Origin: a virus
DNA length: 53,927 bases
Reading direction: 5' to 3' (one strand)
Virus record (IMG/VR): IMGVR_UViG_3300037585_001389
Coordinates: 1-53,927 of that record
Shown in pieces: positions 44,383 through 51,975 of this stretch. Position 1 is the stretch's first letter, and each line of letters opens with the position of its first letter. The notes under the pieces were generated by a model. That model made no database searches, was not told the DNA's origin, and saw only the letters and a list, made by a program, of their open reading frames with translations. The translations under genes and the position numbers were made by a program.

Positions 44383-45202
44383 AGTGTAACTGAGTTGCGG
44401 TGTCTTTTACAAATGTTCCGTTGACCATTCTACCCGTGCGTCTACTAATAACTTCGTAAGCCACATCAGTGCAATGCTCAATCGAAGTACCACCTAATTC
44501 AGCTAAGTTTGTGAGTACTACGACCATGTCACCTATTGCGTCAATAAACTCATCGTTATCTTCCTTTAATATAGCTCTACCAAGCTCTCCGGCTTCTTCC
44601 ATGAGTTTTAGATATTGAGTTTTAGTGTCACCTTTGCTATATAAACCACGTTCTTTAGCCCAAGCTCTTATTAACTCGAACCTTTCAGATGTAAACTTCC
44701 TGGAGTCTGTGGCTAAACTACCTACTGTTATAGGGTTTGTCTCCCTAACAAGGGCTTTATTATACACAAAGCATCTTTCTTTGGTGTACTGAGATGGTTG
44801 AACGTGTTTCATTATATATTTTATAGTTTTGGTATTTATAACGCAATCTCCATCATTAGTCGTCCACGTCATACCTATCTCATCCATAAGCCTACCCTTA
44901 AGTTTATTAACCGGACACGGGAAGGTGGTTGTCTGGTCTGTTACATTTATATCCATTTTCTTTAATTGTATTATATTGTTATTTTTATTAGCTTGTTGGT
45001 CTTTGTATAGTACTGATTCCATTCTATATCCGAATTTCTCTTGAAGTTCAACTTCTCTAGTAGAGATGTAATTAAAGCTTTCAGACATCTCCAAAATCTC
45101 AAATTCGTCTTCGGAATAACCCTGCTCGTTTATAAGCCTATTTGTTACATCATTCGTTACACCGATTTTTTTACCTGGTATGTGGTATATGCAATATGTC
45201 AT
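44372..45202 (-). CDS. fusion: GIY-YIG-like N-domain plus MazG-like pyrophosphohydrolase
   Basis: The 276-residue protein has two recognisable parts. Residues 1-65 resemble a GIY-YIG-type module: 'YCIYHIPGKKIGVTNDVTNR' and 'STREVELQEKFGY', with the 'K-I-G-x-T' and the following Arg in place but the full catalytic set not clear. Residues about 195-245 hold the MazG motif E202-E203-A-G-E206 ... E218-F-I-D221-A-I-G-D225, i.e. E-E-x-x-E with E-x-x-D. The middle is unassigned. MazG-type enzymes hydrolyse (d)NTPs to monophosphates. The start overlaps the TS-like gene by four bases (ATGA). A damaged-nucleotide or base-replacement role is possible. Confidence 0.75.
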   Translation of the reverse strand: MTYCIYHIPGKKIGVTNDVTNRLINEQGYSEDEFEILEMSESFNYISTREVELQEKFGYRMESVLYKDQQANKNNNIIQLKKMDINVTDQTTTFPCPVNKLKGRLMDEIGMTWTTNDGDCVINTKTIKYIMKHVQPSQYTKERCFVYNKALVRETNPITVGSLATDSRKFTSERFELIRAWAKERGLYSKGDTKTQYLKLMEEAGELGRAILKEDNDEFIDAIGDMVVVLTNLAELGGTSIEHCTDVAYEVISRRTGRMVNGTFVKDTATQLHYER

Positions 45203-45849
45203 ATCTTGTTATTATATAAGTGTAAATTGTGTGCGTAATGGTAATACTCACCACATTCAATACCGAGTTCACGTGCTACTAACACCTGTAAGCTAGCGAA
45301 ACAGTACTGATCGTTACAGAAACCAAACCATAAATCGTTTGACCTCATAACTACAGCCATGTTAAGCTTGTTATTAAGTATTGTAAACTGCACGGCGTAT
45401 GTACACGGTGTATCATGGTTATACAACCACATTTCCTTAGCATCATATATAGATATAGCTGCTTGTCTAGTATTTGGATCAGACAGCTTGTCTATAACTT
45501 TCTCAAGTTGATTACCTCTATTCCACTGATATCCGTAATTAGAGTTAACCTCTCGGTTGGCGTCTGCCATACGCTCCCATATTGGTGGTATTTTACCGTA
45601 TATATCACCTAATTTATCTATGCTAGGGTCACCTGATAGATACCATCGCCATTCAGCATCAGCATATTCTCTACTCCATTGTCGTTCACCGTTTAGTATT
45701 ATCATATCAGTGGGGTGTTCCATAGTAAAGCCTACGTTAAACAAAGCTTTAGTATCACCAAACTCTATACCATTACATCTGATTTCGTTTAAGAAATAAC
45801 TAAAAGCTGAGTCCGCATTGTAAAATCTAGTCTTCATTGTATTTGTCAT
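45199..45849 (-). CDS. thymidylate synthase-family protein, possibly dCMP hydroxymethylase
   Basis: This 216-residue protein is a ThyA-fold enzyme. It has 'SNYGYQWNR' (residues 103-111), the catalytic Cys in D-T-P-C149-T, then R169-S-N-D172-L-W-F-G176-F-C-N-D180, and a C-terminal 'YYHYAHNLHLY' corresponding to the ThyA H-x-Y region. Where thymidylate synthase has Asn (E. coli N177), alignment from the 'R-S-x-D' places Asp180, the residue found in T4 dCMP hydroxymethylase. So dCMP may be the substrate, with 5-methyl- or 5-hydroxymethyl-dCMP as product. A dUMP enzyme cannot be excluded. The start may be ATG 45849 or ATG 45837 (MKTRFYN). It overlaps both neighbours. Confidence 0.75.
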   Translation of the reverse strand: MTNTMKTRFYNADSAFSYFLNEIRCNGIEFGDTKALFNVGFTMEHPTDMIILNGERQWSREYADAEWRWYLSGDPSIDKLGDIYGKIPPIWERMADANREVNSNYGYQWNRGNQLEKVIDKLSDPNTRQAAISIYDAKEMWLYNHDTPCTYAVQFTILNNKLNMAVVMRSNDLWFGFCNDQYCFASLQVLVARELGIECGEYYHYAHNLHLYNNKI

Positions 45850-46123
45850 AATAGTATTTATAATATTCGTACATCTTAATTAAAGCTTGTTCATCAGTGT
45901 AGTCAACGGGGTCAGTTCTAATAGCTCCTTTTACAGTTATTTGAACCATCCACATTTTAGCAGTCTTCCAATTAGGTATAACGCAGACGCGTATGTTGTT
46001 ATCTAAACACCAACCAACGCGTTTCATATCATCAAATGTGTACGGTATACTACCGGCATTTCTACCACCTTTAGATGTTTTACCTGGCTGATGAAAAGCT
46101 AAAAGCTTATTTAACTTTCCCAT
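45827..46123 (-). CDS. hypothetical protein, 98 aa
   Basis: Small basic protein (MGKLNKLLAFHQPGKTSKGG) with a core 'YTFDDMKRVGWCLDNNIRVC' and 'WMVQITVKGAIRTDPVDYTD', then a Tyr-rich helix (YEYYKYYYDKY) at the end. The compact mixed fold is not one I can assign. It overlaps the primase-helicase gene by 13 bases at its start and the TS-like gene by 23 at its end, so it belongs to the replication chain and may be an accessory to either. Confidence 0.6.
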   Translation of the reverse strand: MGKLNKLLAFHQPGKTSKGGRNAGSIPYTFDDMKRVGWCLDNNIRVCVIPNWKTAKMWMVQITVKGAIRTDPVDYTDEQALIKMYEYYKYYYDKYNED

Positions 46124-47847
46124 GGCATAGCTTCATCTTCAACTCCCTCGGTTATCTCAGGCATAAAACTACCTGATCGAGGTTCCCACTTAAAATACGC
46201 TTCAGCTCCGTTTTCACCTAAGTTTTGAAACTTAACTTTAAGAACTTTACACTTAACTGTTTTAGCCTCGTAGTCGCGATGTACAAGTAAACCGTGGTAG
46301 CTAGCATCGTACCATTCACCACCACCTTTAATGTTGTACATTGTAGGTTCTTCAATCTTTCCATCTTGACCTTTGTACATTTTAGTAGGGTGAGCTACGA
46401 TAAACACTAACACGTCATACTTCTTAGCAAAGATTTCTATCTTTGTTAAATACTCCATCGTATATCGGTTAACATCTTCTGTCTTACAGTCGACATCTCT
46501 AACCTTATTAAACGGATCAATAACTAAACATTTAATACCTTTACGTTTTACAAGCTCAGCTCCTTTGCGTAATACAGACTCAAGAGTATACCTGTCCATA
46601 TCAATAAAGAAGTAGTTATCATTAACATGATCAGCCACACTGTTCCATTTATTTCCACCGATATCGCTAGGCAATGGCATATCCTGCCATGTCTTACGCA
46701 TCAGCTTATGAGCGTGGAGATACGTTGGGTGGTTCTCTGGAGACGCGAATGCAGTTTTCCATCCATAGTTATTATTGTAGCCAACCACCATCTGGTCCAC
46801 AAAATCCGATTTTCCAGAAGACGGAATACCAGTAACAGTAATAAACTGACCGGTATATGTACTAAATATTTTATCAAAATTAGGTAAACCAACTTGAAAC
46901 CCTGGTTTAAAACCGTTTTGCACGAAATCCTTAAGTTCATCTTCTATATCGTATAATGTTGAAACTCCTTCTAATGGCACTTGCTTTGATGCGTGTATAG
47001 CATCTTTCAACGCGTCACTACCATGTTTTAGTAAATACTCGTTTGCGTCTTTGCAATCCTCAAAATCAACTAAGTAGCAGCTCTCGGCTCCGAGGCGTCG
47101 GATAAACTCTTGCTTAAGAGCTTGTCCAGCTTCATCAGTGTCTACTGCTAAAATAATCTTAGTCTTATCTTCTAGGTAGTCTATACAGTTATCTAAATAA
47201 TCTAGGTTGTTTGAATTTAATGTAGCTCCGTTAGGCACGGAAATAACATTTTTAATACCCGCTTCATGTAGAGCAAGCACGTCCATTTCACCTTCAGTTA
47301 TAATACAAGAGTCATAACCAATGATAGAGTTTATGTTATAAAAAACCTTTTCAGCTCCTTTAAAGAGCTTAAAATTCTTTCTACCATCTCTATACTTAAT
47401 ATTGATTAACTGATCTCCTATGAAGTAATTAAACTGTATAGTATTCTCGTTCTTACCTGTCTGAGGCATCCACTCAGAACCTTCTGTGACATTTAAGTCT
47501 AGTAAGGTTTGTGGTGATATGCCTCTTGTTTTAAACCATTGAACAACTTTCTTGTTCATCTTAACCACGTCCATAGGATTATCCTTTGGTCGTTCGATAG
47601 CTGAAGGTCTTACATAAACCTTTTCACTAGCGCCTTTACGCTGGTAAGTATGCATTTGAAAGCTGGTGTCACAGTTGTGACAAGTACCAAGACCACGTTC
47701 CCAATCATAAGACGCGCATTTGGCCTTTTGATTTTTAGGTTGCCTAGAAGACGAACACAGGGGACAAATCCCCTGCGTCGCGCCTTCCTCTAGGCTATGT
47801 TGATTGAACTTGTCAATCAAGAATCCATTGATCTCTTCCGTACTCAT
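46111..47847 (-). CDS. primase-helicase, T7 gp4-like
   Basis: The 578-residue protein combines both replication activities. The zinc-binding domain has C28-P-L-C31 and C56-H-N-C59. The TOPRIM domain has 'CIITEGEMDVLALHEAG' with the catalytic Glu and 'LAVDTDEAGQAL' with the D-x-D, followed by a linker. The RecA-like helicase has Walker A G-I-P-S-S-G-K-S-D-F near residue 350, Walker B 'CLVIDPFNKV', and a later 'IVAHPTKM' with the sensor His. That order is the T7 gp4/Twinkle layout: it primes the lagging strand and unwinds the fork. The SSB-like gene directly upstream leaves no gap. No DNA polymerase gene was seen in the window. Confidence 0.9.
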   Translation of the reverse strand: MSTEEINGFLIDKFNQHSLEEGATQGICPLCSSSRQPKNQKAKCASYDWERGLGTCHNCDTSFQMHTYQRKGASEKVYVRPSAIERPKDNPMDVVKMNKKVVQWFKTRGISPQTLLDLNVTEGSEWMPQTGKNENTIQFNYFIGDQLINIKYRDGRKNFKLFKGAEKVFYNINSIIGYDSCIITEGEMDVLALHEAGIKNVISVPNGATLNSNNLDYLDNCIDYLEDKTKIILAVDTDEAGQALKQEFIRRLGAESCYLVDFEDCKDANEYLLKHGSDALKDAIHASKQVPLEGVSTLYDIEDELKDFVQNGFKPGFQVGLPNFDKIFSTYTGQFITVTGIPSSGKSDFVDQMVVGYNNNYGWKTAFASPENHPTYLHAHKLMRKTWQDMPLPSDIGGNKWNSVADHVNDNYFFIDMDRYTLESVLRKGAELVKRKGIKCLVIDPFNKVRDVDCKTEDVNRYTMEYLTKIEIFAKKYDVLVFIVAHPTKMYKGQDGKIEEPTMYNIKGGGEWYDASYHGLLVHRDYEAKTVKCKVLKVKFQNLGENGAEAYFKWEPRSGSFMPEITEGVEDEAMPWES

Positions 47848-48162
47848 TTAGAATGGCAGGTCTACCTCTTCGGTTTTAGTTTGCGCTTGTGGAGGTGGTG
47901 TCGTAGCTGCATCTCGAGGAGCAGCATCAACGTTCTCACCGTTGGTCCATACAACCTTGACGTTACCTAAGTAAGTCTTAGCTTCTTTAGACTCTCGTTC
48001 CTCCTTACTTTGATCAACACAAATAGGCCCTTGGTTACCAAACTGATCTAGATCATCGTTTACGGTGATCGTGATAGGTAGGTATTTACCTTTCTTACCA
48101 GTTATAATTTTGTCCTTGGGCACGTTGCTTAGGTTGATACTTGCTTTTATAATACTAGCCAT
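47848..48162 (-). CDS. single-stranded DNA-binding protein
   Basis: A 104-residue protein with a beta-rich OB-like start: 'IIKASINLSNVPKDKIITG', 'KGKYLPITITVNDD', 'YLGNVKVVW'. A Pro/Gln/Thr-rich linker (residues 82-96) follows, and the end is acidic and hydrophobic: E-E-V-D-L-P-F. The terminal 'D-x-P-F' is the signature tip of bacterial and phage SSB proteins, by which they recruit partners. It lies between the primase-helicase and a small leader gene. SSB protects single strands at the fork and presents them to ERF and the nuclease. Confidence 0.75.
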   Translation of the reverse strand: MASIIKASINLSNVPKDKIITGKKGKYLPITITVNDDLDQFGNQGPICVDQSKEERESKEAKTYLGNVKVVWTNGENVDAAPRDAATTPPPQAQTKTEEVDLPF

Positions 48163-48332
48163 TATTTTACTGTACTTAGTTGGTTAAACATATGTCTCAT
48201 TTGCTCTTTAGTAGCTCCGGTGCTACGCCTTAAGTTATCGACTGGCTTAAGGTGAGACTGCTTTGAATAAAAGTTTCTAGAACTTGTTGTAATGCCTGTT
48301 ACATCACAGGTCTTTTTTGTTGTTCTTCCCAT
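48162..48332 (-). CDS. small basic protein, 56 aa
   Basis: Reads from ATG 48332 to TAA 48162 as a 56-residue protein beginning MGRTTKKTCDVTGITTSSRN and ending 'MRHMFNQLSTVK'. It is basic, with a single Cys, and no family can be named. Its stop overlaps the start of the SSB-like gene by one base (TAATG) and it starts just after the RecE-like gene, so it sits in the recombination chain. The clean start, stop and coupling support a real gene. Confidence 0.6.
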   Translation of the reverse strand: MGRTTKKTCDVTGITTSSRNFYSKQSHLKPVDNLRRSTGATKEQMRHMFNQLSTVK

Positions 48333-48342
48333 GGTTTTTGGT

Positions 48343-49080
48343 TTATAGGGTTGTTGTAGTTAAATGTTGCCTGTGATCAAAATTCTCATCCTTATAGAAT
48401 AAGTCGTACAGCTCACTGGCTTTCTGTACTTTTTCCTTACCTGACTTATAGAAGTTAGGCGAACAGTCAAACAGACCGATCTGATGGGTATTTTTATCGA
48501 TAGCTATAAATAACATATCGTACTCAAACAGGTGTCTGTAAATATAAGCTTGGCTATCATAGTTAAACTTTGACGCAGACCAGCGAAATTTATCTATATC
48601 GCTTGTAGTCTTTAGATCAATAACGAGTTTTTCATCGTGATTAATTATATCAGCCTTACCTTTCCACATATTGTCATATAATCTAACAATACCTGGTTCT
48701 TCATATTGGACATCACCCAACGCTGGTTGGATAAGGTCCCTGCATATATCATTAGCCATCATTTTCTCTACCATCTTTTCGATCATATCAACTTCGTGTT
48801 GTAACAAGCAAACCTCTCCACCAGATATTTCTTTATACTTTTTAGTGTTGCGAGTTGTTGCCTCTATGATCTTAAATGATTTAAGTTTTTCAGGTTCTAA
48901 TATAGCTGTGTGAAAATATCCACCGACTTTAAAGTTTGGATTATCTGGCGTCTTATCGAACAACGCCATAGGGTTTTTTAGCAGTTTACCTATATGTGAA
49001 TTGCTTAGGTATTGGTTACCAAAATCACCGTAGTAATCCTCATCAACTCTTAGTCGATCGATTATCTCTTGTTTATTCAT
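48343..49080 (-). CDS. RecE-like PD-(D/E)xK exonuclease
   Basis: The 245-residue protein has the RecE/exonuclease VIII-type layout. 'YLSNSHIGKLLKNPMALFDK' is near the start. 'GGYFHTAILEPEKLKSFKII' is the usual second segment. The nuclease core is 'KGKADIINHDEKLVIDLKTT', with the Asp and Asp-x-Lys of the PD-(D/E)xK site, followed by 'YDSQAYIYRHLF' as the conserved Q-x-x-x-Y helix. It resects 5' strands to leave single-stranded 3' ends. It directly neighbours the ERF gene, overlapping it by eight bases, and the two form a classic exonuclease/annealing pair. Confidence 0.85.
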   Translation of the reverse strand: MNKQEIIDRLRVDEDYYGDFGNQYLSNSHIGKLLKNPMALFDKTPDNPNFKVGGYFHTAILEPEKLKSFKIIEATTRNTKKYKEISGGEVCLLQHEVDMIEKMVEKMMANDICRDLIQPALGDVQYEEPGIVRLYDNMWKGKADIINHDEKLVIDLKTTSDIDKFRWSASKFNYDSQAYIYRHLFEYDMLFIAIDKNTHQIGLFDCSPNFYKSGKEKVQKASELYDLFYKDENFDHRQHLTTTTL

Positions 49081-49642
49081 GACCTTCTAATGCTTCTTCC
49101 TGCTTTTTAGTGAGAGCATACTTTGTTTTAATCGCTGTGAGTTTTCCTCCATTTTGTAAATATTCTTTTGCCTTTTCAAATTGATCAGCAGTAATCTTTG
49201 GCTTCTTAGGCATTGAAGCTTTTAGTTTGTCTAGCACTGTTGAGTCTTTCCCGTGTTTATTAGATGCGTCTGCGTCTTCAGTGTCGTCTATTAGAAATAG
49301 ATTACCTAACGCGTACTTCTTTCCGTAAGTACTTGCGGCACCAAACTGTTGAGAGGTTTGCATACCTTTTTGATTCAGGTCTACACCTACAATAGCTGTT
49401 GCGGAGATTAAATCTTCTCCATCCGTGAAAATTGCTGTAGTTTCGAGCATTGGTACTGGCTGTAACTCTACCATCTTCTCTTGGATAGTTACCGTTACGC
49501 CAAGCTCGATAAGAAACGGTTTTATCGCTTCTAATATATCTTCCGATTTTCGGAAGTAGTATTTACCAAACGAATTGTAGCTAGATTTTTTAGCTTTTAG
49601 CTCTGTTTGGACAAGAGCTAGTTTTAAGTTTAATTCCTTCAT
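49073..49642 (-). CDS. ERF-family single-strand annealing protein
   Basis: This 189-residue protein resembles the ERF superfamily. The N-terminal part is 'SYNSFGKYYFRKSEDILEAI', the usual 'K-x-x-Y-N-x-F-x-K-Y-x-Y-R-x-x-E-D-I-L'. 'AIVGVDLNQKGMQTSQQFGA' and 'ASTYGKKYALGNLFLID' carry the conserved G-x-x-x-S-Y-x-[RK]-[KR]-Y-A-L. Such proteins anneal complementary single strands during phage recombination and DNA end-joining. It is paired with the RecE-like exonuclease directly downstream in the operon. A 63-base A/T-rich spacer with no clear promoter separates it from the sigma gene. Confidence 0.85.
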   Translation of the reverse strand: MKELNLKLALVQTELKAKKSSYNSFGKYYFRKSEDILEAIKPFLIELGVTVTIQEKMVELQPVPMLETTAIFTDGEDLISATAIVGVDLNQKGMQTSQQFGAASTYGKKYALGNLFLIDDTEDADASNKHGKDSTVLDKLKASMPKKPKITADQFEKAKEYLQNGGKLTAIKTKYALTKKQEEALEGHE

Positions 49643-49705
49643 AGGGTTTATGGTTTATGTGTATTTATATAATTACATGTTTTTTATCATATTTACACGA
49701 GTAAG

Positions 49706-50461
49706 CTACAGGAAGTCAATCACTTGCGAGTAATCTACGCTCTCTGTAAGTTTGTCTATTGCTTGCTTTTTTAACTGTGAAACACGCACGTAAGCGCTGT
49801 CACCTTTGATGTTTAATTTATCGGCTATTTGTTTAGCGGATAGCTTATCACAGTGTAGACCATAACTGAACCTTACCACATCAACCTCACGATCCGTAAG
49901 ATGTACATGAAGTAAGCTCAACAAATAAGAGGTTAGCATATCCGGGTTGTAATTACTTATTTTCTCGGGTATCTCAAACGATATATTAGCATCGTCTAAC
50001 ATAGCGTCTAAACTAGCAAACACGGAATTAAAGAACAATTCTATCTGATCTCTATTTTGATCGTCTTTACGTATCTCATTTATCTTATGCTCTGGTATAC
50101 GCATGGTACCTCGCTTGATATCTATAGCTCTACGTATACCACCTTTGATTCGCTTTGAAAGAAAAGACTTCAACCTTTTCTCTGGATCTTCGGCTTCATA
50201 TATAGTTTTCCACGCAATCTTATCAACGGCTACAATAAGATTTAAATTACCTTCTTGTATAAGATCGTTGATAGTCATAACCCCACTAGCTTGTTGTGTA
50301 GTAGAGAATTTACGAGCTAAGTTTTCAGCAAGTGGTAAAAATAATACCACGAGTTCATCACGAGTCATTTCATCCCATGGTCTACAATAATCAACTCGTT
50401 TCACCCACTGTTTTATATCCTTTTTATATCGGATATAATTCTGTACGTTATAACACTTCAT
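49706..50461 (-). CDS. sigma-70-like transcription factor
   Basis: The 251-residue protein has region 2 around residues 38-113, including 'VMTINDLIQEGNLNLIVAVD' with the usual D-L-I-Q-E-G-N-x-x-L-I-x-A-V pattern and a 'KRIKGGIRRAIDIKRG' helix. Region 4 at the C-terminus has 'LTDREVDVVRFSYGLHCDKL' and the helix-turn-helix 'SAKQIADKLNIKGDSAYVRV', as in bacterial group sigma factors. It likely binds host RNA polymerase and directs it to phage middle or late promoters. No phage RNA polymerase was seen in the window. It shares one base with the small basic gene upstream (50461-50619). Its target promoter sequence could not be deduced here. Confidence 0.85.
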   Translation of the reverse strand: MKCYNVQNYIRYKKDIKQWVKRVDYCRPWDEMTRDELVVLFLPLAENLARKFSTTQQASGVMTINDLIQEGNLNLIVAVDKIAWKTIYEAEDPEKRLKSFLSKRIKGGIRRAIDIKRGTMRIPEHKINEIRKDDQNRDQIELFFNSVFASLDAMLDDANISFEIPEKISNYNPDMLTSYLLSLLHVHLTDREVDVVRFSYGLHCDKLSAKQIADKLNIKGDSAYVRVSQLKKQAIDKLTESVDYSQVIDFL

Positions 50462-50619
50462 TATGTGGTTTTTAATTTGTCTCTAAGTATATTTCTTCGA
50501 GACATTAGTTTACTTAATACTTCTTTATCTTTTTTTCGCTTTAGTTTTCTATCTATAGCGTTAATCTCATCGAGTTTTGCAACCCAATCCTTTTTAACTC
50601 CATTTTTTCGTCTACTCAT
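50461..50619 (-). CDS. small basic protein, 52 aa
   Basis: The start at 50619 (MSRRKNGVKKDWVAKLDEIN) is chosen; an in-frame ATG at 50664 overlaps the upstream membrane protein by more and adds 15 residues. The product is Lys/Arg-rich and helical ('IDRKLKRKKDKEVLSKLMSR'), likely a short coiled coil or nucleic-acid contact. It overlaps the membrane gene by four bases and its stop overlaps the sigma start by one (TAATG-like). No family can be named. Confidence 0.6.
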   Translation of the reverse strand: MSRRKNGVKKDWVAKLDEINAIDRKLKRKKDKEVLSKLMSRRNILRDKLKTT

Positions 50620-50888
50620 TTTCTTTTTTGTTTTAAATATATTACTACCGGGTGTATTATACATATCATTATGCTAAATGATATTAAATACCATTTTGCA
50701 TTAACATCTTCTAGTAATACTATAATACCAATAGAGGTAGATACCCCTAGTATTAATCTTATCAGTATACCGGAATAAATTATAGCTAAAGAAGCTGCTC
50801 CAGGCAATTTACTGGACCATTCTTCAAATATAATACCTATGAAACATATAATACCACCAACTAGTGATCCTAGTGTTGCACCTATCAT
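50616..50888 (-). CDS. small membrane protein with three to four helices, 90 aa
   Basis: Hydrophobic throughout: segments at about residues 3-21 (GATLGSLVGGIICFIGIIF), 33-62 (AIIYSGILIRLILGVSTSIG) and 65-84 (YLISFSIMICIIHPVVIYL), with a basic end KQKRK. This could be a holin-like or other small membrane protein, but it lies in the early/middle arm and not by the endolysin, so a role in host takeover is as likely. It overlaps its neighbours by four bases on each side. Confidence 0.65.
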   Translation of the reverse strand: MIGATLGSLVGGIICFIGIIFEEWSSKLPGAASLAIIYSGILIRLILGVSTSIGIIVLLEDVNAKWYLISFSIMICIIHPVVIYLKQKRK

Positions 50889-51508
50889 AATTCTTTATTT
50901 AATAATTCTTTTTCACGCTTAAGATCTTCACACATGTATCTATATATTGTCCTAGACGATACATTTAAGGCATCAGAGATGCGTTTAATTGTAATCTTTT
51001 GGCCTAAGTCATGTATATCTATCATAACCTGATAAATATCATCAGGATGTGTCTTATTTGATCTACCTATTAGTTGTCCTACAATACGTAGTTTCTCTTC
51101 TTTGGTAAGCCCAGAAAAAGTCTTGAAAATAACCTTTCTGAGTTTATTCTTTGGTGGCTCTTTGAGCTCTTGCATGCTGACATCATATACTATTTTTCTT
51201 AATAAATCTGGTGGCATGTTAAAACTAACAAAACCACTTGTTTTAGATGAGATCTCTAAAGCGGTATCCATGAATTCATCTTGACTCATTTTAGGGTTTA
51301 GATACCACAATACTAACAAATGCCACTTAAGGCTCTTGTAAGTTGTTATCTTAGCTGTGCTCTTAAATAGATCATAGCATTGATACGTACCGTTTTCAAA
51401 GAACATATACATATAGTTTTCTATATCAGGTATGTCTGTTATAGGTTCACGTTTATATATAATTCTTCTACGATTTAATATGTCTAAATTTCGTTCGTAC
51501 GTGGACAT
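50885..51508 (-). CDS. putative DNA-binding regulator with C-terminal helix-turn-helix, 207 aa
   Basis: The first 130 residues are an unrecognised helical domain (NLDILNRRRIIYKREPITDI; 'ENYMYMFFENGTYQCYDLF'). The C-terminus has a helix-turn-helix: 'KITIKRISDALNVSSRTIYR', followed by 'YMCEDLKREKELLN'. The 'S-x-R-T-I-Y-R-Y' pattern matches the recognition helix of small HTH domains of resolvase or sigma-like regulators. It is likely a phage transcription regulator in the early arm. It overlaps the membrane gene by four bases. Confidence 0.6.
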   Translation of the reverse strand: MSTYERNLDILNRRRIIYKREPITDIPDIENYMYMFFENGTYQCYDLFKSTAKITTYKSLKWHLLVLWYLNPKMSQDEFMDTALEISSKTSGFVSFNMPPDLLRKIVYDVSMQELKEPPKNKLRKVIFKTFSGLTKEEKLRIVGQLIGRSNKTHPDDIYQVMIDIHDLGQKITIKRISDALNVSSRTIYRYMCEDLKREKELLNKEL

Positions 51509-51549
51509 GAGTGTGTTATATGTTCATTTTAAACTGTGACATTAGCCTG

Positions 51550-51681
51550 TTACTTATCCTTATTAGGGGCTATTGTCATACCCTCTGGTTTTAACGTACA
51601 AATAATAATTCTCTTAGAATTATCTTCCTTAATTAGGTTTGAGTTAAATTCGTGAATTAGTTCTATTAGTTCTTTATTCAA
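51550..51681 (-). CDS. small protein, 43 aa, TTG start
   Basis: Reads from TTG 51681 to TAA 51550 as a 43-residue product, NKELIELIHEFNSNLIKEDN onward to 'IICTLKPEGMTIAPNKDK'. The TTG lies on the stop of the upstream gene (TTGA), the usual coupled start, and no ATG is present nearby. The helical N-terminus and 'TLKPEGMTI' strand are reasonable but no family can be assigned. The start codon is the main doubt. Confidence 0.45.
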   Translation of the reverse strand: MNKELIELIHEFNSNLIKEDNSKRIIICTLKPEGMTIAPNKDK

Positions 51682-51866
51682 TCTTCTACTTGTTTATTGG
51701 AATTTAATTTGCTAGCTCTAACTAATGCGTCTAAGTTACCATTTTTTAATCGCTCGTTTCTTAGTTGAGCTGTGAGGAGTTCTATAGTTTCTTCCTGAGA
51801 TTCTAAACGCTGGTGTAATTTATCATACAACTCCGCCGCCATTGTTACCATTTTATTTTTAATCAT
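51678..51866 (-). CDS. small coiled-coil protein, 62 aa
   Basis: The product is helical and charged ('AELYDKLHQRLESQEETIEL'; 'LTAQLRNERLKNGNLDAL') with heptad spacing, so a short coiled coil is likely. In-frame ATGs at codons 6 and 9 are alternative starts. The gene starts two bases after the end of the 35-residue gene upstream, and its stop overlaps the 43-residue gene. Unknown function. Confidence 0.55.
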   Translation of the reverse strand: MIKNKMVTMAAELYDKLHQRLESQEETIELLTAQLRNERLKNGNLDALVRASKLNSNKQVED

Positions 51867-51867
51867 A

Positions 51868-51975
51868 CTAGTATTTTCTTTTATCTCGTGATTGCTCTAG
51901 TTTATCTAATAGCTTTATAGCTATATCTACACTGATCTCGTCAGCATAATACAAATCATATATTAGTCTTCTCAT
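51868..51975 (-). CDS. very small protein, 35 aa
   Basis: Read from ATG 51975 to TAG 51868: MRRLIYDLYYADEISVDIAI, then 'KLLDKLEQSRDKRKY'. It is helical with a Tyr-rich start. It overlaps the upstream gene by 20 bases and ends one base before the next ATG, the pattern seen throughout this arm. No family known; it is short, so moderate confidence. Confidence 0.5.
   Translation of the reverse strand: MRRLIYDLYYADEISVDIAIKLLDKLEQSRDKRKY

Noticed and set aside
49540-49556. Perfect 7-base inverted repeat cttccga/tcggaag
   Set aside because: It lies inside the ERF coding sequence over conserved residues and has no T-tract; probably chance.
49643-49705. Possible promoter in the 63-base spacer between sigma and ERF genes
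   Set aside because: A/T-rich with a TATGAT-like hexamer, but no partner element at the right distance and no match to the Bacteroidota consensus.
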